Of a DNA stretch of 64,000 nucleotides, positions 33,860-42,173 are shown one piece after another. The translations under genes and the position numbers were made by a program. Under the pieces are notes generated by a model, which saw nothing but the letters and a program-made list of their open reading frames with translations, searched no databases and was not told the origin of the DNA. Source of the stretch: Mucilaginibacter sp. CSA2-8R (GTDB lineage: Bacteria; Bacteroidota; Bacteroidia; Sphingobacteriales; Sphingobacteriaceae); the NCBI RefSeq assembly GCF_038806765.1, contig NZ_CP152389.1, positions 4,774,001-4,838,000 on the forward strand, given 5' to 3'. The stretch's first letter is position 1; every line of letters begins with the position of its first letter.

Positions 33860-34270
33860 ATGCCGCCAAACACGCCATCTAAGCTTACGTTTACTCAAAG
33901 TTTTCAAAAACTCATTCGGAGTTTTGGCTATGCATTTAACGGTATCAAACATGCAACACTTACCGAACTTAATTTTCGTATCCATCTTGTTGCTACTTTA
34001 ATAACCGTTTTGGCGGGCTATGCCTTACACATTAATAATATGGAATGGCTGTGGGTTGGACTATGCATTACGTTAGTTTTAGTAACCGAACTTTTAAATA
34101 CCGCTATTGAAAGATTGACCGACCTGGTATCGCCAGCATATCACCCTATAGCTGGCCACGTAAAAGATATTGCGGCAGGCGCCGTTACCATTATGACTTT
34201 CTTTGCTATAATCACAGGTGGCGTTATATTTTTACCTAAACTAATTAATTTGATACACCATGCTGCATAA
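33860..34270 (+). CDS. Diacylglycerol kinase family protein (DgkA/UndPK type)
   Basis: 136 residues, three membrane helices. Signature LNFRIHLVATL, then TELLNTAIERLTDLVSP with the catalytic Glu, and HVKDIAAGAVTI. Prokaryotic DgkA phosphorylates diacylglycerol; the Gram-positive-like forms phosphorylate undecaprenol, and these cannot be told apart here. Its end overlaps the start of recO by 11 bases. Confidence 0.9.
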   Translation: MPPNTPSKLTFTQSFQKLIRSFGYAFNGIKHATLTELNFRIHLVATLITVLAGYALHINNMEWLWVGLCITLVLVTELLNTAIERLTDLVSPAYHPIAGHVKDIAAGAVTIMTFFAIITGGVIFLPKLINLIHHAA

Positions 34271-34985
34271 AACACGGGGCATTGTGCTTAAACAAACCGA
34301 CTACGGCGAAACCAGCGTTATCGTACAAATTTTCACCGAAAAATTTGGCCTGCAATCGTATATCATTAACGGCGTAAAAAAGCCTAAAGCAAAAATTACC
34401 CGTAACATGTTGCAGGCCCTGCACCTGCTCGACCTGGTGGTATACTACAAAAATACCGGCGCCATACAACGCATTAAAGAACTCAAGAATGTGCCGATGC
34501 TGCAACACCTACCATATGACGTAGTGAAAAGCAGCATTGCTTTGTTTTTGAACGAAGTTTTATACAAAGCCATTAAACAGCAAACGCCCGATGAACAACT
34601 ATTTGAATATATCTTTAGAAGCGTTGAATTGCTTGATAACTTAAAAGAAGGATTGGCTAACTTTCACCTGGTATTTATGGTGGGGCTTACCCGTTACCTT
34701 GGTTTTTATCCGGATTACTCAACCGCTGCCAATGCCGATTACTTTGATATGCGCAACGGCGTATTTACCCGTTATAAGCCCGAAAGCCCGTTATTTTTAT
34801 CGCCACCACACACCCAAAACTTTTACCAGTTATTACAACATGGCTTTGATAACCTGGCCGGCATCAAACTGGCTGCTGATGAACGCCGTTACCTGATTAC
34901 CCGCTTGTTAGAGTATTATGCACTGCACATTGAAGGCTTTGGCAACATACACTCACACGAAGTACTGGAAGAGGTGTTGAGTTAA
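34260..34985 (+). CDS. recO: DNA repair protein RecO
   Basis: 241 residues. N-terminal OB domain (MLHKTRGIVLKQTDYGETSVIVQIFTE family start; KKPKAKI) and a helical C-terminal domain. The zinc-binding Cys residues of many RecO proteins are absent, as I recall for Bacteroidota forms. It mediates RecA loading through the RecFOR path. It overlaps the end of the DgkA gene by 11 bases, so the two are probably translationally coupled. Confidence 0.93.
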   Translation: MLHKTRGIVLKQTDYGETSVIVQIFTEKFGLQSYIINGVKKPKAKITRNMLQALHLLDLVVYYKNTGAIQRIKELKNVPMLQHLPYDVVKSSIALFLNEVLYKAIKQQTPDEQLFEYIFRSVELLDNLKEGLANFHLVFMVGLTRYLGFYPDYSTAANADYFDMRNGVFTRYKPESPLFLSPPHTQNFYQLLQHGFDNLAGIKLAADERRYLITRLLEYYALHIEGFGNIHSHEVLEEVLS

Positions 34986-36073
34986 AGCTGATTATTCTTA
35001 GCGCTGGCCATTCGTTTAAAAATACTATTATCGGCCTTGCCGCTTTGGTTACCAATCAGGTATCCATAAGGCTTTAAGGGATCTACATTATCGCACACCA
35101 CTTTAAACATACCTAACACCGGTATAGCCAGCACCATACCTGCAATTCCCCATATGGCTTCGCCCACTACAATAATCAAGATGGTAAACAAGGGATTAAG
35201 ATTTACCTGATTGCCTACAATTAGTGGCTCCAGAATATAGGTTTGGGTAAATTGCACTATAGCATAAGTAATTAACACCCCGAAAACCATATTTATATCC
35301 CCACCCTGCGCAAAAGCAATTAACACTGTGATGGCCGTACCCGTAATATTCCCGGCAAACGGAACAATCTCCAGAATACCGCATAGTATAGCAAAGAAGA
35401 TAGCGCTTTTAATACCTACAATGCTAAACCCGATGCCATAAAGAATCCATAGCATCACAATCATCAAACCTAAACCGGTGAGGTATTGCTGCGTTACGCA
35501 ACTGGCTTCATCAATAACCTTCTCGGCAGTAGTCTTACTTTCAACAGATACCAAACGCAAAATAAAAGTTTTAAAATGCCGCCTGAAGTAAAGAAACAAG
35601 AACACATATACCATAACCAGTACTGTACTTACCAATAAACCCAGTGTAGACATCAGGGTACCAATAGCCATTCCGGCGGCCTTTTCCATGCCGCCCGATT
35701 GCTGCTCTTTTAAAATTTGCTGCTGTTGACGTGTCGAAATACCAAATTGCGACCTTACATAATCGCGCATTTCATTAAACAGATTAGTGAGCTGCTCCTG
35801 CAGTTTAGAAAAGTCTTTTAATAAATCGCCTATCTGCCAATGCAGTAAAAAGACCAAACCTGCAACCATCAACCCAAACAGCAGTAGGCTAACTAAAGAC
35901 GATATACCCCGGTTGATACCCCTACGCTCTAACCAACGGCTAAGCGGCAATAAAAGCATGGCTAGTACCGCACCAAAAGTAAGCGGCACAAGCACTGATT
36001 TGGATATATACAGAATGGCGATGCTTAAAACAAACAGCAACAATAAGCGGATGGTACGTGATAAATACAGCAT
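34982..36073 (-). CDS. AI-2E family transporter (PF01594)
   Basis: 363 residues from the ATG at 36073. A TTG at 36100 is in frame but lies within the terminator stem of the upstream gene. Seven to eight membrane helices, with the family region GILEIVPFAGNITGT and PLIVGNQVNLNPLFTILIIVVGEAIWGIAGMVLAIP. Members are transporters or channels of uncertain substrate; AI-2 export was shown only for one. It overlaps the end of recO by four bases, convergent. Confidence 0.9.
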   Translation of the reverse strand: MLYLSRTIRLLLLFVLSIAILYISKSVLVPLTFGAVLAMLLLPLSRWLERRGINRGISSLVSLLLFGLMVAGLVFLLHWQIGDLLKDFSKLQEQLTNLFNEMRDYVRSQFGISTRQQQQILKEQQSGGMEKAAGMAIGTLMSTLGLLVSTVLVMVYVFLFLYFRRHFKTFILRLVSVESKTTAEKVIDEASCVTQQYLTGLGLMIVMLWILYGIGFSIVGIKSAIFFAILCGILEIVPFAGNITGTAITVLIAFAQGGDINMVFGVLITYAIVQFTQTYILEPLIVGNQVNLNPLFTILIIVVGEAIWGIAGMVLAIPVLGMFKVVCDNVDPLKPYGYLIGNQSGKADNSIFKRMASAKNNQL

Positions 36074-36090
36074 AGGCAAAATAATAAACA

Positions 36091-36121
36091 AAAAAGGCAA
36101 GGCTAAAACAACCCTGCCTTA
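36091..36121 (-). terminator. Terminator on the minus strand upstream of the AI-2E gene
   Basis: aaggcagg...ccttgcctt followed by a T run. It ends the small gene at 36179-36448. Confidence 0.6.
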
Positions 36122-36178
36122 TAAAAAATACTCTTTAGCAGCAGGCTATTGCCTGCATAATATCATCTAAGATTAATA

Positions 36179-36448
36179 TTAAATACCGGAACCTTTGCCA
36201 GAATCGATGTTCTGGTCATCCAGCACCATGCGGCGAATGTAATCAATATTAGATTGAGGCAATTCTGAGCCGGAAAGCTGTACAGCTGTGCCATCAGGCT
36301 GCAGTTCAATATCAGCATTAATATTGTTATCTATGTGTACATGTAAAATATCGCCTTCGCGTTCTACATGGCAGGTAAGTTCACGCTCTGAATAATTTAT
36401 GGTGAACTCGTATTTTCCGTCGGTGGTATTTTTGAAGCTATCGGTCAT
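36179..36448 (-). CDS. Small hypothetical protein
   Basis: 89 residues, acidic, no signal peptide or membrane helix. Beta-strand pattern (YEFTINYSERELTCHVEREGDILHVHID) then a short helix and a Gly-Lys end. I recognise no family. It has its own terminator and a plausible position, so it is probably real. Confidence 0.65.
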   Translation of the reverse strand: MTDSFKNTTDGKYEFTINYSERELTCHVEREGDILHVHIDNNINADIELQPDGTAVQLSGSELPQSNIDYIRRMVLDDQNIDSGKGSGI

Positions 36449-36560
36449 GGTTGTGATCTTTAAATAAGTAACCGATAAACAACAACGATGTTTTAGTTTA
36501 CCACCATTTGCACTCTAATTTGAAGTAAAAGAACCCTTTATATCTTTTTTTAAATTTTAT

Positions 36561-36591
36561 TTTGAAGAATTAAAAAAAGACTCTATGTTTG
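36561..36591 (+). promoter_or_regulatory. Consensus Bacteroidota promoter of tRNA-Val
   Basis: TTTG at 36561-36564, 19 bases, then TATGTTTG at 36584-36591. Both elements and the spacing agree with the TTTG-N19-TAnnTTTG consensus. The start of transcription should be near 36597, about 43 bases before the tRNA. Confidence 0.75.
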
Positions 36592-36639
36592 CAGTCCCAA
36601 AACGAACGAACATTACTTGAGTAATTAAGTTCAAAACAA

Positions 36640-36714
36640 GGGAGCTTAGCTCAGCTGGTTCAGAGCATCTGCCTTACAAGCAGAGGGTCACTGGTTCGAA
36701 CCCAGTAGCTCCCA
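36640..36714 (+). tRNA. tRNA-Val (anticodon UAC)
   Basis: 75 bases with a complete cloverleaf: acceptor GGGAGCT/AGCTCCC, D arm GCTC/GAGC, anticodon stem TCTGC/GCAGA with loop CTTACAA (anticodon TAC), variable loop GGGTC, T arm ACTGG/CCAGT with TTCGAAC, and discriminator A. CCA is not encoded (CAC follows). It reads GUA and other valine codons by wobble. Confidence 0.95.
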
Positions 36715-36717
36715 CAC

Positions 36718-36748
36718 AAAAAAGCCTCGATTTTTTCGAGGCTTTTTT
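36718..36748. terminator. Terminator after tRNA-Val
   Basis: Perfect 13-bp stem aaaaaagcctcga / tcgaggctttttt, four bases after the tRNA. Confidence 0.9.
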
Positions 36749-36876
36749 GTTTCATTCCCATCCGCAAAATCTGACTATTTCTTAGTCAGCTTTTTTTCCA
36801 AACGAAATATATGGACAAAAGCCAGGTGCTTACATCATTAAGGATCACCCCTGATGATCCTCAATGCCTATTCTGA

Positions 36877-37695
36877 TTATTTAATTTGCTTTTGACGTGC
36901 AGCAACCTCTTTTAAAAGCAACGGGAAAGCCGGTGTAGCCATGCCGCCATGATCAAAACCCTGGAGCTGGAAAAGCCGGGTACTCTTGTGTCCTGTCAGC
37001 TTCATCATGCGGAGCATATAGGTATTTTCCTCATACCGGCCTAACAACTCCATTTCGGCATCGCCAGTAATGAGCAGCATAGGGGGTGCATCGGCTCTTA
37101 CCCAATAAAGCGGCGCATACTCGTCAATAGTAGGCTGCGTATCTTTTATTCCTTGCTCGCTCCGGATGGTAAAGTGCGTAATGCACTGCCCACTAAACGG
37201 AATAAGCTCGGCTACCTGGTTGGCATCAACATTATATTTAGCCAAATATTTTTTGTTGAGCGTGATCATCATAGCCAGGTAACCACCAGCCGAGTGCCCG
37301 CTCAGGTAAATCTGCTTATTGCTGCCGCCATACTGGCCTACATGCATAAACGCCCATGCAACCGCAGCAGCGGCATCTTCAATATAAGCAGGAGCTTTTA
37401 CTTTAGGCGACAGCCGGTAGCCAACACCAATTATGGCATAACCTTTATCCATTAATGCTTTAGGTATTTCTTTAGCGCCGCCGGTTATGCCGCCGCCATG
37501 AAACCATACAATAGTGGCAAAATCTTTTACATTTTTAGGGTAATAAAAGTCGAGGGTGCATTGTGAGTCGATGTAGGCGTCTTTCTTATTATCGGCATCC
37601 GGATAATAATGGATATTTTTTTCGGTTACGTAAGTTTGCTGCGCTTGCGCCCAAAACGCCGGCAAGAGTAATAACACGATGAAAATCTTTTTCAT
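36877..37695 (-). CDS. Secreted alpha/beta hydrolase (BD-FAE/esterase-like)
   Basis: 272 residues from the ATG at 37695, which gives a clean signal peptide (ends AQAQ). Oxyanion region WFHGGGITGG, nucleophile Ser in LSGHSAGGY, acid Asp near LLITGDAEME and His in GFDHGG complete the triad. It resembles bifunctional D-amino acid or feruloyl esterase-like hydrolases. A hairpin terminator separates it from the minus-strand phosphoesterase operon, so it is a separate transcription unit. Confidence 0.88.
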   Translation of the reverse strand: MKKIFIVLLLLPAFWAQAQQTYVTEKNIHYYPDADNKKDAYIDSQCTLDFYYPKNVKDFATIVWFHGGGITGGAKEIPKALMDKGYAIIGVGYRLSPKVKAPAYIEDAAAAVAWAFMHVGQYGGSNKQIYLSGHSAGGYLAMMITLNKKYLAKYNVDANQVAELIPFSGQCITHFTIRSEQGIKDTQPTIDEYAPLYWVRADAPPMLLITGDAEMELLGRYEENTYMLRMMKLTGHKSTRLFQLQGFDHGGMATPAFPLLLKEVAARQKQIK

Positions 37696-37773
37696 TGCAG
37701 ATAAATATAATTGCGTCTGCAAATTAGTTGCTAATCCGCTAATTACATGCATAGCATTTCAGATAGTCTAAAA

Positions 37774-37806
37774 AAAAGTCCCGGCTATTTGCATAACCGG
37801 GACTTT
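37774..37806 (-). terminator. Terminator of the SusCD/phosphoesterase operon
   Basis: aaagtcccgg / ccgggacttt with a seven-base T run on the minus strand, directly after the FG-GAP phosphoesterase gene. Confidence 0.85.
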
Positions 37807-37839
37807 AAAGCATTATAAGAAGTGATATTAAACAAAAAT

Positions 37840-39702
37840 TTATTTAGCAAAATAGTTTCTTAGCTCGCCGCTGTTTTCCGCATAGTTCCAACGAATCTGA
37901 TCTGCTTTACGATCTCCGTTCAGGTCGGCAAAAAAGAAATCGGTATTTGCGCTTTGCGAAGTACCTCTGAGCGAATAAAAAGGCCCCGCAAAAGTGCCGT
38001 TGGTTTGCGAGAAATAGAATTTAAGCTTACCCAGATAATTTCCCGCGTTCCAGTAAACTTTATCGGCCCGCCCGTCGCCATTAACATCTGCAAAGTAAAA
38101 TTGCGTATCAGATGCACCGCTTGATGCACCTGAAGTAGTGTATGAAGATGAGGCTGTAAAAGTGCCATCCCCATCAGACAGATACACGGCCGGGCTGCCC
38201 GAGTTAAGCGACGGATGCCATAAAATCTTATCTTGTTTACCATCGCCATTTACATCTGCATACCAAAATGTAGTGCTGCCGGTTGTACTCGCGCCTTCAT
38301 TTGCAGCAACTACCGTTCCGCTAAAGTTACCACCCGAGGTGGCCAGGTAAACACGGGTACGCCCTGAATCGAAGGTCGAATTCCAATAAATTTTATCAGC
38401 CTTTCCGTCTCCGTTTACATCCGCAAAATTATATAATGTAGACGTACCTGCACTGGTACCTTCCGGGTTATCAATTACCGAAGCACCGAAATTACCGCCG
38501 GAGGTAGCCAGGTAAACGCAGGTATGCCCCGAGTTTTGCGTTGGGTCCCATTTAATTTCATCTGCTTTACCATCGCCGTTTACATCAGCATAATAATAAC
38601 GGGTAGTGGTTAAGGTTGATGCACCTGCAGTATGCACCACTGCGGGTGATTTAAAGGTACCATCGCCGTTTGATAAGAAAATTTGCGGCCTGCCGCTATC
38701 GTAAGTCGAATTCCAGTAGACTTTATCATTCTTGCCATCGCCATCAACATCAGCAAAGTAAAACTTAGTATTAGCGTTGGCGCTTTTTCCGTTTACGTCT
38801 GCGCGTGCTCCACCTAAAATGGTAGGAACAAAAGTTGCCGTTACCGGCCAGTGGTCTGATGGCCAGAAACCATTGTAGCTGGTATTAATCACTTTCCATG
38901 AGGTAAAAGCCATATTACGGTCGCTCATTATCCAGTCAATTTTACCTGTACCGGTTGATGTCCAGCCGTGAAATGTGGGGTCACCATCACTATCGCCTAA
39001 GGCATCCACCAAATCCAAGTTACTTTTTAAATAATTAATTTCGTCAGTACCTGGCTTGGCATTAAAGTCGCCGAATACAATTTCGGGTAAGTTATCTACA
39101 TTATATTGTTTGATAGCTGTTACCAGGGCCTGTGAGTTTTGTACCCGTACCGATTGAGAATCAAACTGCCAATGGCTATTACTTACAAAATACCGTAAGC
39201 CAGTGCTGTTATCTATAATAATTGCCCATGTACCAGTGTTGGTTGGCCCAATTACTACAGTACCGCTGCCTTGCATAGCAAAACGGTTGTTTTTATAAAA
39301 AATGACTTTTGGTGCACCCATGCCTGCCGACTCATCAAAATAAACACCATAGCCCAACGTAGCCATTTGCGGTACAAACCAATTTTCGAATGAGTTATCA
39401 GAAAATTCTTGCATGCCAAAAATATCCGGACTGTTATCAACAATAATTTGCCGGATGATGGACTGCCGCTCAGTAATTGACTGCGGATCACTGGCATCAT
39501 TATGCCGTACGTTAAACGAAAGCACTTTAATATCGGGCTGGCCGGTAACCGTCATGGCCATATTGCCTTTGTTTAATTTAGCCTCAGTACTCAATGCAGG
39601 TACATCGCCTGCATTTTCTGCAATCTGCTTTTTACAGGCTGTTAGCATAACCGACAACATACCTGCTGCCGTTAAACTGAGCCATAAGTTTTTTTTGATC
39701 AT
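37840..39702 (-). CDS. Endonuclease/exonuclease/phosphatase lipoprotein with six FG-GAP repeats
   Basis: 620 residues. Lipoprotein signal with Cys23 (MLTACKK). The EEP fold (about 55-295) has VLSFNVRHN, GMQEFS (catalytic Glu), FGDFNAKPGTDE, and SDHWPVTATF with the terminal Asp-His pair. Residues about 300-620 hold six FG-GAP/VCBS units of about 54 residues, each with a DxNGDG-type calcium loop (last unit DLNGDR), forming a beta-propeller-like part. EEP enzymes cleave phosphodiesters or phosphomonoesters in nucleic acids, phospholipids or phosphoinositides. It is the last gene of the SusCD operon. Confidence 0.85.
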   Translation of the reverse strand: MIKKNLWLSLTAAGMLSVMLTACKKQIAENAGDVPALSTEAKLNKGNMAMTVTGQPDIKVLSFNVRHNDASDPQSITERQSIIRQIIVDNSPDIFGMQEFSDNSFENWFVPQMATLGYGVYFDESAGMGAPKVIFYKNNRFAMQGSGTVVIGPTNTGTWAIIIDNSTGLRYFVSNSHWQFDSQSVRVQNSQALVTAIKQYNVDNLPEIVFGDFNAKPGTDEINYLKSNLDLVDALGDSDGDPTFHGWTSTGTGKIDWIMSDRNMAFTSWKVINTSYNGFWPSDHWPVTATFVPTILGGARADVNGKSANANTKFYFADVDGDGKNDKVYWNSTYDSGRPQIFLSNGDGTFKSPAVVHTAGASTLTTTRYYYADVNGDGKADEIKWDPTQNSGHTCVYLATSGGNFGASVIDNPEGTSAGTSTLYNFADVNGDGKADKIYWNSTFDSGRTRVYLATSGGNFSGTVVAANEGASTTGSTTFWYADVNGDGKQDKILWHPSLNSGSPAVYLSDGDGTFTASSSYTTSGASSGASDTQFYFADVNGDGRADKVYWNAGNYLGKLKFYFSQTNGTFAGPFYSLRGTSQSANTDFFFADLNGDRKADQIRWNYAENSGELRNYFAK

Positions 39703-39740
39703 GATAATGAAGTGAAGGTATTGGTTAAGTGTATTTGAAT

Positions 39741-41087
39741 TTATTTAACTGTTATTAAACCGGGATACAAAATGCCATCTGTACTCATTTTCAAATCCAA
39801 CAGATTGGCAATTAAGGGTGCAATATCTTCTTGACCTATGAGCGGCAATACTACACCCGGTTTTATACCTTGACCAAACGCCACAAAGCCGGTTTGAATT
39901 TCTTTAAATTCGGTGGGTAAGTAGCCATGTGTTCCCCCTTTAGCTGCAGTTAAAATATCACCTGTTGCTGTAGCGCCAAAGCTCGCACCTTGATAAGCGG
40001 CCAGGGCCATGGCAGCCGTTGGGTCGCCCTGTGCGGCAGTAAGCTGCTTTTTATCTAAAACATGAAACAACCGCTTCACACCATCGGGCAATTCGTTAAG
40101 CGCTTTGTTTACTTTTTGAAGGGATACCTTATCATTCGGATTGCGTAAATGCAAAAAGGCAGAACCACCACTGGCCTGAAAGTAAGCTTTCCAATTTTCT
40201 TTGTTAGCATCATTGTACAAACCTGCTTTAGCTAAAAGCACGTTAGGGTTAAATTGGGTATGAATATCAACAAAACCATGGTCGCCGGTAACAATAAAAG
40301 TGGTGCTTTTACTTAAGCCTGCTACCTCTACAGCATCCATAATGGTTTTGACAGCTACATCTGCAGCAGCTACTGTTGACCGCACTTTATCTCCGTCGCG
40401 GCCTTCCTCGTGCTCAAAATGATCTGTTAAGGCAATATGAACGGCTAAAAATGCAGGCTTATATTTGCGCAAAATATAGGCTGCCATACGGGCTTTGTTT
40501 TGGTCGCTGTTGTAAAAATCGAGCGTGGCGCCATACTCACCAAATTTCCCGATAGCATTTTCCTGTACTTCATCAAACAACGATTTAGGATTCGACTCAT
40601 TATACAATGCCTTGATCTCGTCCTTTTTTTCACCTTTATTTTTAGGCAGTATGACATACTCTGGTAAATTATAATCAATGGGTGCACCAACGGTTACCGG
40701 CCAGCTTACGCCGGCAGTTTTTAAACCGGCATCTTTAGCAGCAGTCCATAAGGTGGGCACCTTGATATCTTTGTAATACCAAAACCATTTGCCCGAAATA
40801 CCTAACGGTTCAACAGGGGTATTGTAGTAAATGCCATGCTTAGCCGGCAATACACCAGTTACTATAGTGGTATGCGATGGGTAAGTTACGGTTGGGAAGC
40901 TCCCCCTTACCCCCTCAGCGTAAGCTCCTTTTTTCATGGCCTGCCGCAGGTTAACCATTCCCCAGGATGGGTCCATGTAAAATTCAGGACGCAAACCATC
41001 TATGCTGATTAATACGACGTGCTTCTCTTGAGCTGTAAGCGTTTGAATAAATAAAAAAGCAACTGCAGTTAAAATAAATTTTTTCAT
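39741..41087 (-). CDS. Alkaline phosphatase-superfamily nucleotide pyrophosphatase/phosphodiesterase
   Basis: 448 residues with a signal peptide (1-19). N-terminal metal motif ISIDGLRP, catalytic Thr in FPTVTYPSHTTIVTG, Asp/His ligands in ALTDHFEH and VTGDHGFV, and His in GGTHGYLP. This is the NPP (ectonucleotide pyrophosphatase/phosphodiesterase) pattern, with two zinc ions. Such enzymes split NTPs, NAD, FAD or diesters into monophosphates. It is placed between the metallophosphoesterase and EEP genes, nine and 38 bases apart. Confidence 0.88.
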   Translation of the reverse strand: MKKFILTAVAFLFIQTLTAQEKHVVLISIDGLRPEFYMDPSWGMVNLRQAMKKGAYAEGVRGSFPTVTYPSHTTIVTGVLPAKHGIYYNTPVEPLGISGKWFWYYKDIKVPTLWTAAKDAGLKTAGVSWPVTVGAPIDYNLPEYVILPKNKGEKKDEIKALYNESNPKSLFDEVQENAIGKFGEYGATLDFYNSDQNKARMAAYILRKYKPAFLAVHIALTDHFEHEEGRDGDKVRSTVAAADVAVKTIMDAVEVAGLSKSTTFIVTGDHGFVDIHTQFNPNVLLAKAGLYNDANKENWKAYFQASGGSAFLHLRNPNDKVSLQKVNKALNELPDGVKRLFHVLDKKQLTAAQGDPTAAMALAAYQGASFGATATGDILTAAKGGTHGYLPTEFKEIQTGFVAFGQGIKPGVVLPLIGQEDIAPLIANLLDLKMSTDGILYPGLITVK

Positions 41088-41096
41088 GTTTAGTGA

Positions 41097-42149
41097 TTAC
41101 TTTACAGGCTGATCAAATAATTGAACCGCAAACTGGCTGTCGCCATCGGTTTCTTCTTGTTTAGTATAAGGCGAAAAGGTGCGGACACTCAGCTTATTAT
41201 TTTGCACCGAAAACTTATATAAACGCATCAGTCCGCCGCCGCCATTAGGGCGGCTTTGATAATCATTTAAAAAGGTTTTGATGCTATGCCCGCTATACAC
41301 ATCGGTACGGTAACCTTCGCCATTGTCGCCTACGTGGCCGCAAAGCATCATAAAAAGGTTAGGATTACTTTTCAGCGCCTCGTAGATAGCCTGCCCCTGT
41401 GCATTAAAAGGCCCTTGCGGTGTATTTGAACCTTTTACTGGATTAAAATGCATAATGGAGTGGCTTACCACAATTACTTTACGCGAGATGTTCTTTTTGA
41501 TGATCTCATTAGCCCAGGCGTAAAGCCCGGCCTGATCCTCGTTATGGGCATCAAACTCCAGAAACACCACCATAAAATTTACGCCGCCGGCAGTAAATAA
41601 ATCATAATGGCTATCATTGTTGTTGGCGTAGTGCCCGCCATAATAGGGCCGGCCTTCAAAATGGGGCACGCCAAAATATTTATTATAGCCATTGGTAGTT
41701 CCGGTTTTAGGATACTGCGACGGAAACTGATCATGGTTACCTACGGCTAACCCATACGGTATACTTACAGGATTTTCAAGCCCATATAGTGCCTTTTGGG
41801 CCAAATACCATTCGGCGCGGTTAGTTACCGGGTCATCGCCATGCTCGGTAATATCACCCATGTGAGCCACATAAGCAATGTTTTCTTTTTGTTGATTATC
41901 TTGTATCCATTTAATCTGCGCCAAAAACATATCAAAATTACCACCCAACTGGGCCTGCGCCAGATAATATTGCGTATCGGGCAAAACCGCTATCGAAAAG
42001 TCGCCCTGTTTAACTACTGCCGGTGTACCCGGCTTATTTAAAACAGTATCTGTTAGTACAATTGTGTTATTTACCGAGGCAAATACGGCATTCGCCATTA
42101 GCACACTGCCAGCAAAAGCCAGCGCTTTAAATGTGTTCATACCTTTCAT
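41097..42149 (-). CDS. Secreted calcineurin-like metallophosphoesterase
   Basis: 350 residues with a signal peptide (about 1-24, VFAS). Metal-ligand motifs in order: LPDTQYY, HMGDITEHG, VGNHDQFP, VVSHSIMHF and MLCGHVGDNGEG. This is the binuclear metallophosphoesterase fold; the C-terminus is a small beta domain. It probably releases phosphate from phosphate mono- or diesters outside the inner membrane. SusD lies 24 bases upstream. Confidence 0.9.
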   Translation of the reverse strand: MKGMNTFKALAFAGSVLMANAVFASVNNTIVLTDTVLNKPGTPAVVKQGDFSIAVLPDTQYYLAQAQLGGNFDMFLAQIKWIQDNQQKENIAYVAHMGDITEHGDDPVTNRAEWYLAQKALYGLENPVSIPYGLAVGNHDQFPSQYPKTGTTNGYNKYFGVPHFEGRPYYGGHYANNNDSHYDLFTAGGVNFMVVFLEFDAHNEDQAGLYAWANEIIKKNISRKVIVVSHSIMHFNPVKGSNTPQGPFNAQGQAIYEALKSNPNLFMMLCGHVGDNGEGYRTDVYSGHSIKTFLNDYQSRPNGGGGLMRLYKFSVQNNKLSVRTFSPYTKQEETDGDSQFAVQLFDQPVK

Positions 42150-42173
42150 ATTTCAATGTGAAAATATTAAGCA

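Noticed and set aside
36074..36100. TTG start for the AI-2E transporter
   Set aside because: It falls in a terminator stem of the upstream gene; the ATG at 36073 fits the family start.
37840..38800. DNA tandem repeat array
   Set aside because: The periodicity comes from FG-GAP protein units within one open gene, and the copies differ in sequence; it is not a stand-alone repeat.
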